From an uncultured Christensenellaceae bacterium (GTDB taxonomy: Bacteria > Bacillota > Clostridia > Christensenellales > CAG-314): a DNA stretch of 64,000 bases. Below are positions 24,526-33,324 of the stretch, in pieces. The position numbers were made by a program, and so were the translations under genes. The stretch lies in the NCBI GenBank assembly GCA_910586905.1, contig CAJUIV010000003.1, positions 2,991 to 66,990 of the forward strand. The letters run 5' to 3'. The notes below the pieces were generated by a model. The model did not search any database. It saw only the letters and a list, made by a program, of their open reading frames with translations, and was not told the DNA's origin. The first letter of the stretch is position 1, and each line of letters opens with the position of its first letter.

Positions 24526-25227
24526 ATGTTAAGACTTAATAAGTATTTGGCCGATTGCGGCATAGGAAGCCGTAGGGAGTGCGATGAGTTAATATCCGCA
24601 GGTTTCGTAAAGGTCAACGGAAAAACTGCAGCTCTTGGACAAATCGTGGACGATAATTCTCACGTAACGGTTCGAGGCAAAAGAGTAGGCGACAAACAAA
24701 AGTTGTATTATATAATGCTAAACAAACCGAAAGGGTGCGTAACGACGGTAAAAGACGATTTGGGACGAAAAACCGTAATGGATTTTGTCGACGTTAAAGC
24801 GCGTTTGTATCCCGTAGGCCGATTGGACTACGATACCGAGGGTTTGCTTTTGCTTACTAACGACGGCGATTTGTCCAATAAGTTGACTCATCCTCGTAAC
24901 GAAATCAACAAAACGTACGTTTGCCGTATATCGGGAGTTTTGAAAGAAAACGAGCGGTTGCAAATGGAACGAGGCGTATTGATTGACGGCGTGAAAACGG
25001 CGCGAGCTAAAGTGCGAATCGTCGAGCAGGACCAACATCATACTCGCTGCGAGGTAACGATTCACGAAGGCCGCAATCATCAAGTGAAAAAAATGTTCGA
25101 AGCGGTAGGAAAAGAAGTCGAGTTTTTAAAGCGAATAGCCGTGGGCGATTTGCGTTTGGGCGGACTGAATAGGGGCGAATATCGGTTTTTGAACGATTCT
25201 GAAGTTGAATATTTAAAAAATTTGTAA
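24526..25227 (+). CDS. RNA pseudouridine synthase, RsuA/RluB family
   Basis: The ATG at 24526 gives 233 aa starting MLRLNKYLADCGIGSRRECD, the S4 RNA-binding domain. The longer frame upstream has no ribosome site. The catalytic motif GRLDYDTEGLLLLTNDGD holds the essential Asp, and HEGRNHQVKKMF is the family's C-terminal motif. It isomerises uridine to pseudouridine in rRNA, probably 23S helix 89 if RluB. SurE follows after about 50 nt with its own ribosome site. Confidence 0.92.
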   Translation: MLRLNKYLADCGIGSRRECDELISAGFVKVNGKTAALGQIVDDNSHVTVRGKRVGDKQKLYYIMLNKPKGCVTTVKDDLGRKTVMDFVDVKARLYPVGRLDYDTEGLLLLTNDGDLSNKLTHPRNEINKTYVCRISGVLKENERLQMERGVLIDGVKTARAKVRIVEQDQHHTRCEVTIHEGRNHQVKKMFEAVGKEVEFLKRIAVGDLRLGGLNRGEYRFLNDSEVEYLKNL

Positions 25228-25278
25228 GTCGCATCTTAAAAGACAATCGATTGAATTAAAGATTATACGGAGACAAAA

Positions 25279-26028
25279 ATGAATATTTTATTGACAAACG
25301 ACGACGGATATGAAAGCGTCGGACTGATGCTATTGACTGAAAAACTTGCAAGTTGTGGACATAGCGTTTACGTAGTCGCGCCTGACGGTCAGCGTTCCGC
25401 CTATTCTCACTCGGTTAATCTCTATAAAAATCTTGAAATTCGCAAGCTGGACGCTTATTGCGGAGCAACTTGCGCGTATACCTGTTCGGGAACGCCTGCC
25501 GATTGTGTAAAATTTGCCGCTTGCGAGTTGGGCGTAAAATTCGACTTGCTTGTTTCGGGTCCCAATAACGGCGAAAACTACGGTTTTGCCGTCATTTATT
25601 CCGGTACTGTCGCTGCGGCGGAAGAAGGCGTGATGCAGAATATAAAAAGTATAGCTCTGTCCCGTAAAGGTTGGCATGCAGACGGCGGCTCGTTTTCGTC
25701 TACGGTCGAATACCTTGCGGAAAATCTAAACGAATTGGCTGCGGTTTGCGGCGAAACTAATTTGATTAGCATAAACGTTCCAGATTTGCCAATGTCGGAG
25801 ATAATAGGCGTTAAGGTTTGTTCGCTCGGTTTGCACAGATTGTTTAAAGATAGGTTTGAACGTGTCGACGGAGACATATGGCGAATATTAGGCGACAGGC
25901 AGCCGGTTATCGGCAATGACGGAACGGACGTTCCTTTATTGGAGGAAGGGTTTATAACTATAACTCCTGTGTCTGTTTTGCGCACAGATACTTCGGCGTT
26001 AATAAAATGCAAAAAATTGGAAAAATGA
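25279..26028 (+). CDS. surE: 5'/3'-nucleotidase SurE
   Basis: A 249-aa protein with the SurE metal site at the N-terminus (ILLTNDDGYES, Asp8-Asp9), then APDGQRSAYSHS and SGPNNGENYGFAVIYSGTVA, the Asn/Ser ligands of the family. It dephosphorylates nucleoside monophosphates. Length is normal. The usual SGxNxGxNxGxDVxYSGTV has Phe-Ala in place of the common Asp-Val, a mild deviation. Its stop overlaps the next start (ATGA). Confidence 0.92.
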   Translation: MNILLTNDDGYESVGLMLLTEKLASCGHSVYVVAPDGQRSAYSHSVNLYKNLEIRKLDAYCGATCAYTCSGTPADCVKFAACELGVKFDLLVSGPNNGENYGFAVIYSGTVAAAEEGVMQNIKSIALSRKGWHADGGSFSSTVEYLAENLNELAAVCGETNLISINVPDLPMSEIIGVKVCSLGLHRLFKDRFERVDGDIWRILGDRQPVIGNDGTDVPLLEEGFITITPVSVLRTDTSALIKCKKLEK

Positions 26029-27242
26029 GAATTGCTGTAATTGGAGGCGGTCCTTCGGGATTTATGTCCGCAATAACCGCGGCGCAAAACGGAGCGGACG
26101 TTACGCTTTTTGATAAAAACGAGAAAATAGGTAAAAAGCTTTATATTAGCGGAAAGGGGCGCTGCAATCTAACGAATAATTGTGCTCCGCAGGAGTTTTT
26201 GACAAACGTAGTAAATAACGGCAAGTTTTTGTACGGTTCGATATTTAAGTTTACGCCGAGCGACGCGATGGATTTTTGCGAACGACATGGTTTGGCGCTT
26301 AAGACTGAACGCGGCAACAGGGTCTTTCCCAATTCGGATAAATCTAGCGACGTAATAAAAATGTTTGCCGGACTTTTACGTGAAAATAATGTGAATTTGC
26401 GGCTGAACTGCAAAATATTATCTGTTGAACTTGATAAAAACGGCTTTTTATTGACTACTATTTCAGACATAGTATGTTTTGATAAGGTTATTATCGCTAC
26501 CGGTGGCGTGAGTTACGGTTCTACGGGCAGTACCGGAGACGGGTACGTTTTTGCGCGTAAACTAGGACACAAGATTGTTGACGTTCGTCCTGCATTGTGC
26601 CGTTTGTTGTGCGCCGACGTTGCCGAGCTAGAAGGACTTGCTTTAAAAAATGTCCTTGTTAGCTTGAAGGATAATGAGCGTGTTATCGACTCTGAGTTCG
26701 GAGAAATGCTTTTTGCCAAAGACGCCGTTACGGGACCGGCAGTTTTAACATTGTCTTCGAGAATTAACAAAATAAAATCCGAAAATTTATTCGTAGCGAT
26801 AGACTTGAAGCCGGCATTGGACTGCGAAAAATTAGACGCGCGTATTTTAAGAGATTTTTCAAAAAAGATGAATAAAAATTTTATCAATGCGTTGGATGAT
26901 TTATTGCCCGAACGACTTATTAAAACCGTTGCTCGTTTAAGCGGAATTCCGCTTGATAAGAAAGTGAATCAAATTACTTTTTCAGAAAGAAACAAATTGA
27001 TAAAAGTTATTAAATCGCTGAGTTTTAAGTACCTTGGTACGGATAGTATCGACTTTGCTATCGTAACGGCAGGGGGAGTCGACGTAAAGGAAGTAAATTC
27101 ATCCACTATGGAAAGCAAACTTGTCAAGAATTTATATTTTTGCGGCGAGGTATTGGATGTTGACGCTTATACCGGCGGATTTAATATTCAAATAGCGTTA
27201 TCTACCGGCTATTCGGCGGGTAAAAGCGCAAGTTGTAATTGA
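26025..27242 (+). CDS. NAD(P)/FAD-dependent oxidoreductase, BaiN/HI0933 family
   Basis: The ATG at 26025 overlaps the surE stop by 4 nt and begins MRIAVIGGGPSGFMSAITAA, the FAD-binding Rossmann motif; an upstream ATG adds six residues only. Other family marks are KLYISGKGRCNLTNN, ATGGVSYGSTGSTGDGY and, near the end, CGEVLDVDAYTGGFNIQIA. 405 aa. Members include proteins once linked to bile acid 7-dehydroxylation (BaiN), but the reaction of most is unknown. Cytoplasmic. Coupled to surE and to the chorismate mutase gene. Confidence 0.9.
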   Translation: MRIAVIGGGPSGFMSAITAAQNGADVTLFDKNEKIGKKLYISGKGRCNLTNNCAPQEFLTNVVNNGKFLYGSIFKFTPSDAMDFCERHGLALKTERGNRVFPNSDKSSDVIKMFAGLLRENNVNLRLNCKILSVELDKNGFLLTTISDIVCFDKVIIATGGVSYGSTGSTGDGYVFARKLGHKIVDVRPALCRLLCADVAELEGLALKNVLVSLKDNERVIDSEFGEMLFAKDAVTGPAVLTLSSRINKIKSENLFVAIDLKPALDCEKLDARILRDFSKKMNKNFINALDDLLPERLIKTVARLSGIPLDKKVNQITFSERNKLIKVIKSLSFKYLGTDSIDFAIVTAGGVDVKEVNSSTMESKLVKNLYFCGEVLDVDAYTGGFNIQIALSTGYSAGKSASCN

Positions 27243-27250
27243 GGTATGGT

Positions 27251-27598
27251 ATGGGCGCTATAAGAGGAGCTGTGTGCTGCGAAAACACCGTTTGCGACAT
27301 CGCTGCAAAAGCCGTAACGTTGGTAGAAAGTATTTTGAATTTAAATAATCTCGATATTACGGACGTTGACGCCGTAATATTCAGTTCGACCGAAGATTTG
27401 GACGCTTGTTATCCGGCAGAGTCCGTTCGTAAATTTTTTAACGCCGGTAACGTCGCTTTCATGTGTTTGCAGGAAATGCGCGTTGAAAATTCGTTGGACC
27501 ATTGTTTGCGAGTTTGCGTTTTAACGCAGAAATTAGCGCAAGACGTGTGTAAGCATTGTTATTTGGGAAGAGCTTCGGATTTAAGAAAAGATTTATAA
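27251..27598 (+). CDS. aroH: Chorismate mutase, AroH type
   Basis: A 115-aa protein starting MGAIRGAVCCENT. The AroH signature is spread over the chain: IRGA with the active-site Arg near the N-terminus, VIFSSTEDLDACYPAESVR, FMCLQEMRVENSLDHCLRV (Glu and Arg of the active site) and HCYLGRASDLRKDL. It turns chorismate to prephenate for Phe and Tyr synthesis. The ATG at 27251, a few bases after gagg, is preferred to an upstream TTG. Slightly shorter than the Bacillus enzyme. No other aromatic pathway gene is near. Confidence 0.9.
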   Translation: MGAIRGAVCCENTVCDIAAKAVTLVESILNLNNLDITDVDAVIFSSTEDLDACYPAESVRKFFNAGNVAFMCLQEMRVENSLDHCLRVCVLTQKLAQDVCKHCYLGRASDLRKDL

Positions 27599-27667
27599 TA
27601 AAAGTGCAAAAAAACGTATCGTAGCATAGGCGAATAATCAAACCTATATTGAAGTTATTGAGTTTCG

Positions 27668-27696
27668 TTGACGAAATAAACCTAATTTGTTACAAT
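27668..27696 (+). promoter_or_regulatory. Promoter of the plsC-ispH/rpsA operon
   Basis: TTGACG (27668-27673), 17-bp spacer, TACAAT (27691-27696) preceded by TG-T, an extended -10. It lies 36 nt before the plsC start. Confidence 0.85.
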
Positions 27697-27716
27697 CGTA
27701 TATTGTAAGTAGGTTT
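27678..27716. repeat. Inverted repeat over the plsC promoter, possible operator
   Basis: Outer arms aaaccta/taggttt and inner arms ttacaat/attgtaa surround the -10 box and the expected start of transcription. The inner loop is 5 nt and the gaps between arms differ on the two sides (5 and 1 nt). Only the right half would be in the RNA, so it would act as DNA, for instance as a repressor site. Confidence 0.55.
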
Positions 27717-27732
27717 ATCAGTAGGGAGTAGT

Positions 27733-28479
27733 ATGGGAAAATTCGTAAGGGCTGTTGCCAGTGTGGCTAAAGTCGCCGTCAGACCTTTTTTTCCGATAAG
27801 AGTATACGGGGAAAGAAATATTAAAAATAAAAAATCGTTGATAGTGGGTAATCACGTTTCCGGATGGGACCCTCTTATTTTTACGATGTGGACAAAGAAT
27901 TTCATATCTTTCGTTTACAAAGCCGAATTTAGAAAAATACCTTTTTTACGCTGGGTTTTCGACGGTTTGGAATGCGTTCCTGTAAGACGCGGAGAGGTAG
28001 ATATGAACGCGACGAAAACCATATTGCGTTTACTTAAAAACGATAAAGCGGTTTGTCTTTTTCCCGAAGGAACCCGCAATCCCAATGTGGATTGTTTGCA
28101 GGAATTTCACTCGGGCGCGGCTTTGTTCGCTATAAAAACGCATTCTCCTTTGCGACCGTTTTATATTTGGGATAAAACTCGCGCTTGTCTTAAAAACTAT
28201 ATGATTATAGGGGACGAATTCGAATTAAAAGAGTTTTACGATAAACCTATAAATCACGATACTTTAGCCGAAGCGACTAACATAATAAAAGAAAAGATGG
28301 ACGCTTTGAGATTGCAATTAAACGGTATTTTATCTGATGAAGGCATAAAAAGACGTAAACGTACGCCTAAAGAAATTGCCAAAATCGAGGCGTATAATAA
28401 TAAGCAGCGGACACTGAAAAAGCAAATAGCTCAAAATCTGCAGCCGTTTGACGTTGACGAGGAGAACGACGTTCAGTGA
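27733..28479 (+). CDS. plsC: 1-acyl-sn-glycerol-3-phosphate acyltransferase (PlsC)
   Basis: A 248-aa acyltransferase with IVGNHVSGWDPLIF (the HX4D catalytic motif), VPVRRGEVDMNAT and LFPEGTRNPN (the acyl-acceptor binding motif). It makes phosphatidic acid at the membrane. gggag sits just before the ATG. The C-terminus is a Lys-rich helix (KRRKRTPKEIAKIEAY). In many Clostridia plsC lies directly before ispH-rpsA, as here, with an overlap of the stop and a GTG start (GTGA). Confidence 0.92.
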   Translation: MGKFVRAVASVAKVAVRPFFPIRVYGERNIKNKKSLIVGNHVSGWDPLIFTMWTKNFISFVYKAEFRKIPFLRWVFDGLECVPVRRGEVDMNATKTILRLLKNDKAVCLFPEGTRNPNVDCLQEFHSGAALFAIKTHSPLRPFYIWDKTRACLKNYMIIGDEFELKEFYDKPINHDTLAEATNIIKEKMDALRLQLNGILSDEGIKRRKRTPKEIAKIEAYNNKQRTLKKQIAQNLQPFDVDEENDVQ

Positions 28480-30482
28480 AAATTTATATTCCCAAAGATT
28501 CGGGTTTCTGCAACGGAGTATCGACCGCTTTGAAAAAAGCGATTTCGTTGAACAAAAAAGCCTATTGTCTTGGACAGATAGTGCATAATCAAAGCGTTAC
28601 GGAAGAACTGCGCGCAAAAGGTATCGTTTTCGTAGAGAATATTAGCGACGTGCCGGACGGTGCTACGCTTGTAATCCGCGCGCACGGAGTATCGAAAAGC
28701 GTTTACGAAATTGCAAATTCGCGTAATATCGAAATCGTAGATGCAACTTGTCCCTCCGTAAAAGCGATTCAGCGTAAAGCTGCTGAGTATTACGCCAAAG
28801 GCTATCAGATAGTGCTTGTCGGGGATGCCAAGCACCCCGAAATCGTAGGCGTAAACGGTTGGTGTAATAATTCCGCGATAGTTTTCGACGGTAAAAGCAA
28901 GTTGAGCATTGACAATTCCGATAAAGTTTTGATTATGTTTCAAACAACCTTTGATAACAGATTGTTTGAAAAAAGTTTGCAAAATATTTCCACAGATAGG
29001 GTAAAAACGCTTGAAATATTTAATACTATTTGTTATACTACTTTACAAAGGCAATATAATGCCCAAATGCTGTCCCGTAAATGCGATCTGACAGTTGTGG
29101 TAGGCGATGCAAACAGTTCTAATACCAACAGATTGTACGAAATCGCCAAACAAAATTGTCGCGCCTTGCTTACCGATGGTAGTTGTGAGAATATTGACTT
29201 GTCAAAATGTAAAAATGTCTGTATTATTTCAGGCGCATCAACTCCTACCGAGTTGATTAAGGGGGTTTTGGAAAGAATGATTGAAAATGCAAAAGACACT
29301 GTTTCGGTAGAAACGGTAACATCCGACGTAAACGTCGAGATTACTTCCGTTAACACGGAAGAAAAAACTATGGGTAAAGACGAAGCGATGTTGGCGAAAG
29401 CCGTATCCGAAATGAAAGAAGGACACAGATATAAGCTTGGTCAAAAAGTTAAATGTCGTATTGTGTTGGTAAGCGACGACGGTGTTTACGTTAGCATACC
29501 TACTTCTAAAAAGGAAGGCTTTATTCCTAACGAAGAATTGTCTTTGGACGGCGACTATCAAACGGCAAAGGCTAATCTCAACGCCGACGATACTTTAGAG
29601 TGCGCTGTAATTTCCATGGATAAGGGTATTACTCTTTCTAAAAAAGTAATCGACGAAAGATACAAGGATGACGCGCTTGTTGCCGATATAAAAGAAGGCA
29701 AAGAATTTCAACTAACCATGACCCGCGTCGGAAAAGAATGCTTAACGGGTAAGTTGGGCAGCTATACGGTAATCGTTCACGCATCTCAAATCAAAATCGG
29801 TTACGTTAAAAATTTGGATACGTATCTTGGCAAAACGCTTCGCTTGGTTGTAAGCGGACCGGATAAAGTCGACGACAATAAACGCGTGATATTCGCCAGC
29901 CAAAAAGCGATTTTGCTTGCCGAAAAGAAAGCCAAAGAAGACGAATTTTGGAATAATATCGAAGTGGGAGAAATCGTAGAAGGAAAAGTACTTCGTTTTG
30001 CCTCTTTCGGAGCGTTTGTCGACGTCAGAGGATTCGATTGTTTGGCTCATACTTCCGACCTTGCTTGGGAACACGTAAAAGGACCTCAGGACGTTTTGGA
30101 AATAGGGAGTGTTTACGAGTTTGTGGTGCTTGCGCTCGACAGAGAAAAGAACAGAGTTTCTTTGGGCTATAAACAGCTACAACCTCAACCTTGGCAGCTT
30201 GCCGAAGAAAAATTCCCTGTGGGCACAGTTGTTAAAGGAAAAGTAGCTCGTATAATGCCGTTCGGCGCGTTTATCGAACTCGACAAAAATATAGACGGAC
30301 TCCTTCACGTTTCTAACGTATCTTGGGAGTGGCTGGACGATATAAACAAAGCTTTGAAAGTAGGAGACGAAATCGAAGTAGAAGTATTGGAATTCGACGG
30401 GGAAAACAAGCGTATTACGCTTTCGAGAAAATCTTTACTTGAAAAACCCGAGAATTTGGGCGCAAAAGCCGACGAAGAATAA
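28476..30482 (+). CDS. ispH-rpsA: Fused 4-hydroxy-3-methylbut-2-enyl diphosphate reductase (IspH) and ribosomal protein S1
   Basis: A 668-aa fusion known from many Clostridia. Residues 1-280 are IspH, the last enzyme of the MEP isoprenoid pathway, with its three iron-sulphur cysteines (GFCNGV, DATCPSV, NTICYTT) and the motif GDANSSNTNRL. After a linker, residues about 315-660 contain four S1 RNA-binding repeats, the last two well conserved (FASFGAFVDVRGFDCLAHTS and IMPFGAFIELDKNIDGLLH), the first two diverged. S1 helps load mRNA on the 30S subunit. The GTG start overlaps plsC. Why the two activities are joined is unknown. Confidence 0.95.
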   Translation: MKIYIPKDSGFCNGVSTALKKAISLNKKAYCLGQIVHNQSVTEELRAKGIVFVENISDVPDGATLVIRAHGVSKSVYEIANSRNIEIVDATCPSVKAIQRKAAEYYAKGYQIVLVGDAKHPEIVGVNGWCNNSAIVFDGKSKLSIDNSDKVLIMFQTTFDNRLFEKSLQNISTDRVKTLEIFNTICYTTLQRQYNAQMLSRKCDLTVVVGDANSSNTNRLYEIAKQNCRALLTDGSCENIDLSKCKNVCIISGASTPTELIKGVLERMIENAKDTVSVETVTSDVNVEITSVNTEEKTMGKDEAMLAKAVSEMKEGHRYKLGQKVKCRIVLVSDDGVYVSIPTSKKEGFIPNEELSLDGDYQTAKANLNADDTLECAVISMDKGITLSKKVIDERYKDDALVADIKEGKEFQLTMTRVGKECLTGKLGSYTVIVHASQIKIGYVKNLDTYLGKTLRLVVSGPDKVDDNKRVIFASQKAILLAEKKAKEDEFWNNIEVGEIVEGKVLRFASFGAFVDVRGFDCLAHTSDLAWEHVKGPQDVLEIGSVYEFVVLALDREKNRVSLGYKQLQPQPWQLAEEKFPVGTVVKGKVARIMPFGAFIELDKNIDGLLHVSNVSWEWLDDINKALKVGDEIEVEVLEFDGENKRITLSRKSLLEKPENLGAKADEE

Positions 30483-30502
30483 TCATCAGTTAACTACCGT
30501 TT

Positions 30503-30538
30503 ACAACGAGACTAGACGACTCCGACTTCTTTCGTTGT
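30503..30538 (+). promoter_or_regulatory. Hairpin in the rpsO leader, possible S15 autoregulatory element
   Basis: acaacga and tcgttgt enclose a 22-nt interior 30 nt before the S15 start. Leader structures that bind S15 are known in several bacterial groups; this match is structural only and not to a known consensus. Confidence 0.3.
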
Positions 30539-30568
30539 TTGCGGCAAATATAAATTAAGGAGAAAAAA

Positions 30569-30823
30569 ATGACTAAACAAGAAATTATTGCTAAATTTGG
30601 CAGAAAAGAAGGAGATACGGGTTCGCCTGAAGTTCAAATCGCTTTGCTGACCGAACGTATCAATCATTTGACAGAGCACTTGAGAACCCATCAAAAGGAC
30701 CATCACTCCAGACGCGGTTTGCTTCAAATGGTAGGTCGCAGAAAGGGACTATTGGACTATCTTAAACAAACCGATATTGAAAAATATCGTAAGATTATTG
30801 CGGATTTGGGTCTTCGTAAATAA
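30569..30823 (+). CDS. rpsO: 30S ribosomal protein S15
   Basis: An 84-aa protein, near the usual 88-89, with taaggag 7 nt before the ATG. Conserved S15 stretches are [36 protein letters not shown] and [11 protein letters not shown]. It binds 16S rRNA helices 20-22 early in 30S assembly. rpsO followed by pnp is a widely conserved pair. Confidence 0.97.
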   Translation: MTKQEIIAKFGRKEGDTGSPEVQIALLTERINHLTEHLRTHQKDHHSRRGLLQMVGRRKGLLDYLKQTDIEKYRKIIADLGLRK

Positions 30824-30832
30824 GCGCAAAAA

Positions 30833-30874
30833 GAAGGAGACGGGGCTGATTATATTCGTCCTTCTCCTTTTTTC
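30833..30874 (+). terminator. Terminator or attenuator between rpsO and pnp
   Basis: gaagga(ga)cg pairs with cgtccttc across a 14-nt loop; ctcc and a run of six T follow. A bulged stem of this kind may allow partial read-through into pnp. Confidence 0.6.
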
Positions 30875-30976
30875 TTGTTTAACTTCAATTTAGTGTCTAG
30901 TAATATATAGTCTTTTACCGAAAGACGGCATGAGTCGTTTTTCTATGGAAATATAGTGTAAGGAGATGTAGAAGTA

Positions 30977-33100
30977 ATGGAAAAATTCAGAAAAAAAGAA
31001 GGCAAAATCGGAAATAGAGAGTTTTGTATTTTCGAAACGGAAATCGGAGGAAGAACCGTATCGGTTGAAGTAGGCAAATACGCCGAACAAGCCAACGGCT
31101 CTTGTATGGTATCGTGCGGTGAAACCGTTGTTATGACTAACGTTACGTTGGCGGACAAGCCCAGAGACGGAATCGATTTCTTTCCTTTAGGAGTAGATTT
31201 CGAAGAAAAAATGTACTCTGTCGGTAAGATACCCGGCGGATTTAAGAAAAGAGAAGGCAGGGCCAGCGACAAGGCGATTTTGACGTCTCGTCTAATCGAC
31301 AGACCGATCAGACCGCTGTTTCCCAAAGGATTTTTGAACGATGTTTCGGTAATATCTACCGCGATGTCTGTCGAGCCGGATATACAGCCCGAAGTGTACG
31401 CTATGATGGGCAGTTCTATTGCATTGTCGATTTCGGATATTCCTTTTGCAGGACCTACCGGAAGTGTAGTTGTAGGATACGTTGACGGAAAGTACATAAT
31501 CAATCCGACTGCAGAGCAAAAAGAACATAGCAAACTTAGTTTAAATTTGGCTGGAACTAAAGACGCTATCATGATGGTTGAAGCGGGTGCTAACGAAATT
31601 TCCGAAAAGGAAATGTTGGATGCGATTTTGTTCGGACACGAAGCTATAAAAGAGCAATGCGCTTTTATAGAATTTATAACTAAAGAAGTTGGAAAACCGA
31701 AGAAAGATATAGAATTGCATCTCCCTGCAGCTGACCACGAAGCCGTCATAAGAGAGTACGCGGATAAAATGTTGACCGACGCGCTTAAGACTTTCGACAG
31801 ATACGAAAGGCAAGCGAATCAGGACGAAGTAGAGCGTAAAGTAACCGAACATTTTGAACGGGTTAATCCCGAAGTCGTTGATGAAATCGGCGACGTTTTG
31901 TACAAAATGACGAAAGAGAAAGTTCGCGCAAGGATTTTAAACGAGGGTGTCCGCCCCGACGGAAGAAAACTTACGGAAATTCGTCCTATTTGGTGTGAAG
32001 CGGGAATTCTTCCCCGCGTACACGGCAGCGGCGTATTTACGCGCGGTATGACGCAGGTTATAACAACGGCAACACTGGGAACTATAAGCGAAGTTCAAAA
32101 GCTGGAAAACTTAGACGATAACGATACGTTTAAGCGTTATATGCATCATTATAATATGCCTGGATATTCTACAGGAGAAGCTAAACCTCTGCGCAGCCCG
32201 GGCAGACGCGAAATAGGACACGGAGCATTGGCCGAAAGAGCTTTGGATCCGGTTATTCCGAGCGAAGCGGATTTCCCGTATGCGATACGTACTGTTTCGG
32301 AAGTCGTAAGCAGCAACGGCAGTACGTCTCAGGCAAGTATATGCGGGTCTACGCTTGCTCTTATGGATGCGGGAGTGCCTATCAAAGCGCCTGTTGCCGG
32401 AATAGCGATGGGGCTTATGAAGTCGGAAGACGGTTCTAAAGTAGCTATACTGTCTGATATTCAAGGCTTAGAAGATTTCTTGGGAGATATGGACTTTAAA
32501 GTTGCGGGAACCAGTCAGGGTATAACTGCTATTCAAATGGACATAAAAATAAAAGGAATCGACGAACAGATTTTGCGTACGGCTTTGGAACAAGCGCGTC
32601 AAGGCAGATTATTCATTCTTGAACAAATGCTGAAAGTATTGCCCGCTCCGAGAAAAGAGCTTTCGAAATACGCGCCTAAAATCATTTCGTTTAATATCGA
32701 TCCCGATAAAATCAGAGAAGTTATCGGCAGCGGCGGAAAAGTAATCAACAAAATTATCGACGAGACCGGCGTTAAAATCGATATCACCGACGACGGTACG
32801 GTATTTATTGCAACAGCGGACCAAGAAATGTCCGATAAGGCAAAACGTATGGTTTTGGCAATCGCAAAAGACCCGGAAGTAGGAGAGGAATTTACCGGAA
32901 AGGTCGTGCGCATTTTGGATTTCGGAGCGTTTGTTGAACTTGCTCCCGGTAAGGACGGTATGATTCATATTTCCAAGCTTGCCAAAGAACGCGTGGAAAA
33001 AGTAACAGACATCGTTAATCTCGACGATACTGTTGTCGTAAAGGTAATCAAGTTGGACGATAAGGGTAGAATCGATCTTAAGCTTGTAAAAAAGTTGTAA
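30977..33100 (+). CDS. pnp: Polyribonucleotide nucleotidyltransferase (PNPase)
   Basis: A 707-aa protein with both RNase PH domains (GRTVSVEVGKYAEQANGSCM; second core with TSQASICGSTLALMDAGVPI), a KH domain (REVIGSGGKVINKIIDETG) and a C-terminal S1 domain (FGAFVELAPGKDGMIHISKL). It degrades RNA 3' to 5' with phosphate in the degradosome. aaggag lies 10 nt before the ATG. Full length. Confidence 0.97.
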   Translation: MEKFRKKEGKIGNREFCIFETEIGGRTVSVEVGKYAEQANGSCMVSCGETVVMTNVTLADKPRDGIDFFPLGVDFEEKMYSVGKIPGGFKKREGRASDKAILTSRLIDRPIRPLFPKGFLNDVSVISTAMSVEPDIQPEVYAMMGSSIALSISDIPFAGPTGSVVVGYVDGKYIINPTAEQKEHSKLSLNLAGTKDAIMMVEAGANEISEKEMLDAILFGHEAIKEQCAFIEFITKEVGKPKKDIELHLPAADHEAVIREYADKMLTDALKTFDRYERQANQDEVERKVTEHFERVNPEVVDEIGDVLYKMTKEKVRARILNEGVRPDGRKLTEIRPIWCEAGILPRVHGSGVFTRGMTQVITTATLGTISEVQKLENLDDNDTFKRYMHHYNMPGYSTGEAKPLRSPGRREIGHGALAERALDPVIPSEADFPYAIRTVSEVVSSNGSTSQASICGSTLALMDAGVPIKAPVAGIAMGLMKSEDGSKVAILSDIQGLEDFLGDMDFKVAGTSQGITAIQMDIKIKGIDEQILRTALEQARQGRLFILEQMLKVLPAPRKELSKYAPKIISFNIDPDKIREVIGSGGKVINKIIDETGVKIDITDDGTVFIATADQEMSDKAKRMVLAIAKDPEVGEEFTGKVVRILDFGAFVELAPGKDGMIHISKLAKERVEKVTDIVNLDDTVVVKVIKLDDKGRIDLKLVKKL

Positions 33101-33122
33101 AATTGCGTCTAAGCAAATGATT

Positions 33123-33156
33123 TTTGCCCTATTCGCCGGTGCGCGGATGGGGCAAA
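33123..33156 (+). terminator. Hairpin after pnp
   Basis: tttgccc/gggcaaa enclose a smaller cgc/gcg stem, 22 nt after the stop. Only an AT-rich tail follows, so termination would be weak. Confidence 0.45.
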
Positions 33157-33324
33157 TATAATATATGTAAAAGAAACGGTTCCGAAAACGACTGCATTAT
33201 TCTTTTGAGCGTATCCGCCTCCGTACGTAGAAATGATTACTCTTGCATATAAAATATGACAACAATTTAAGTTTAAAAGTGCAATTTGCCGAATATTTTA
33301 AATATAATATTCTAGGTGATTTGT

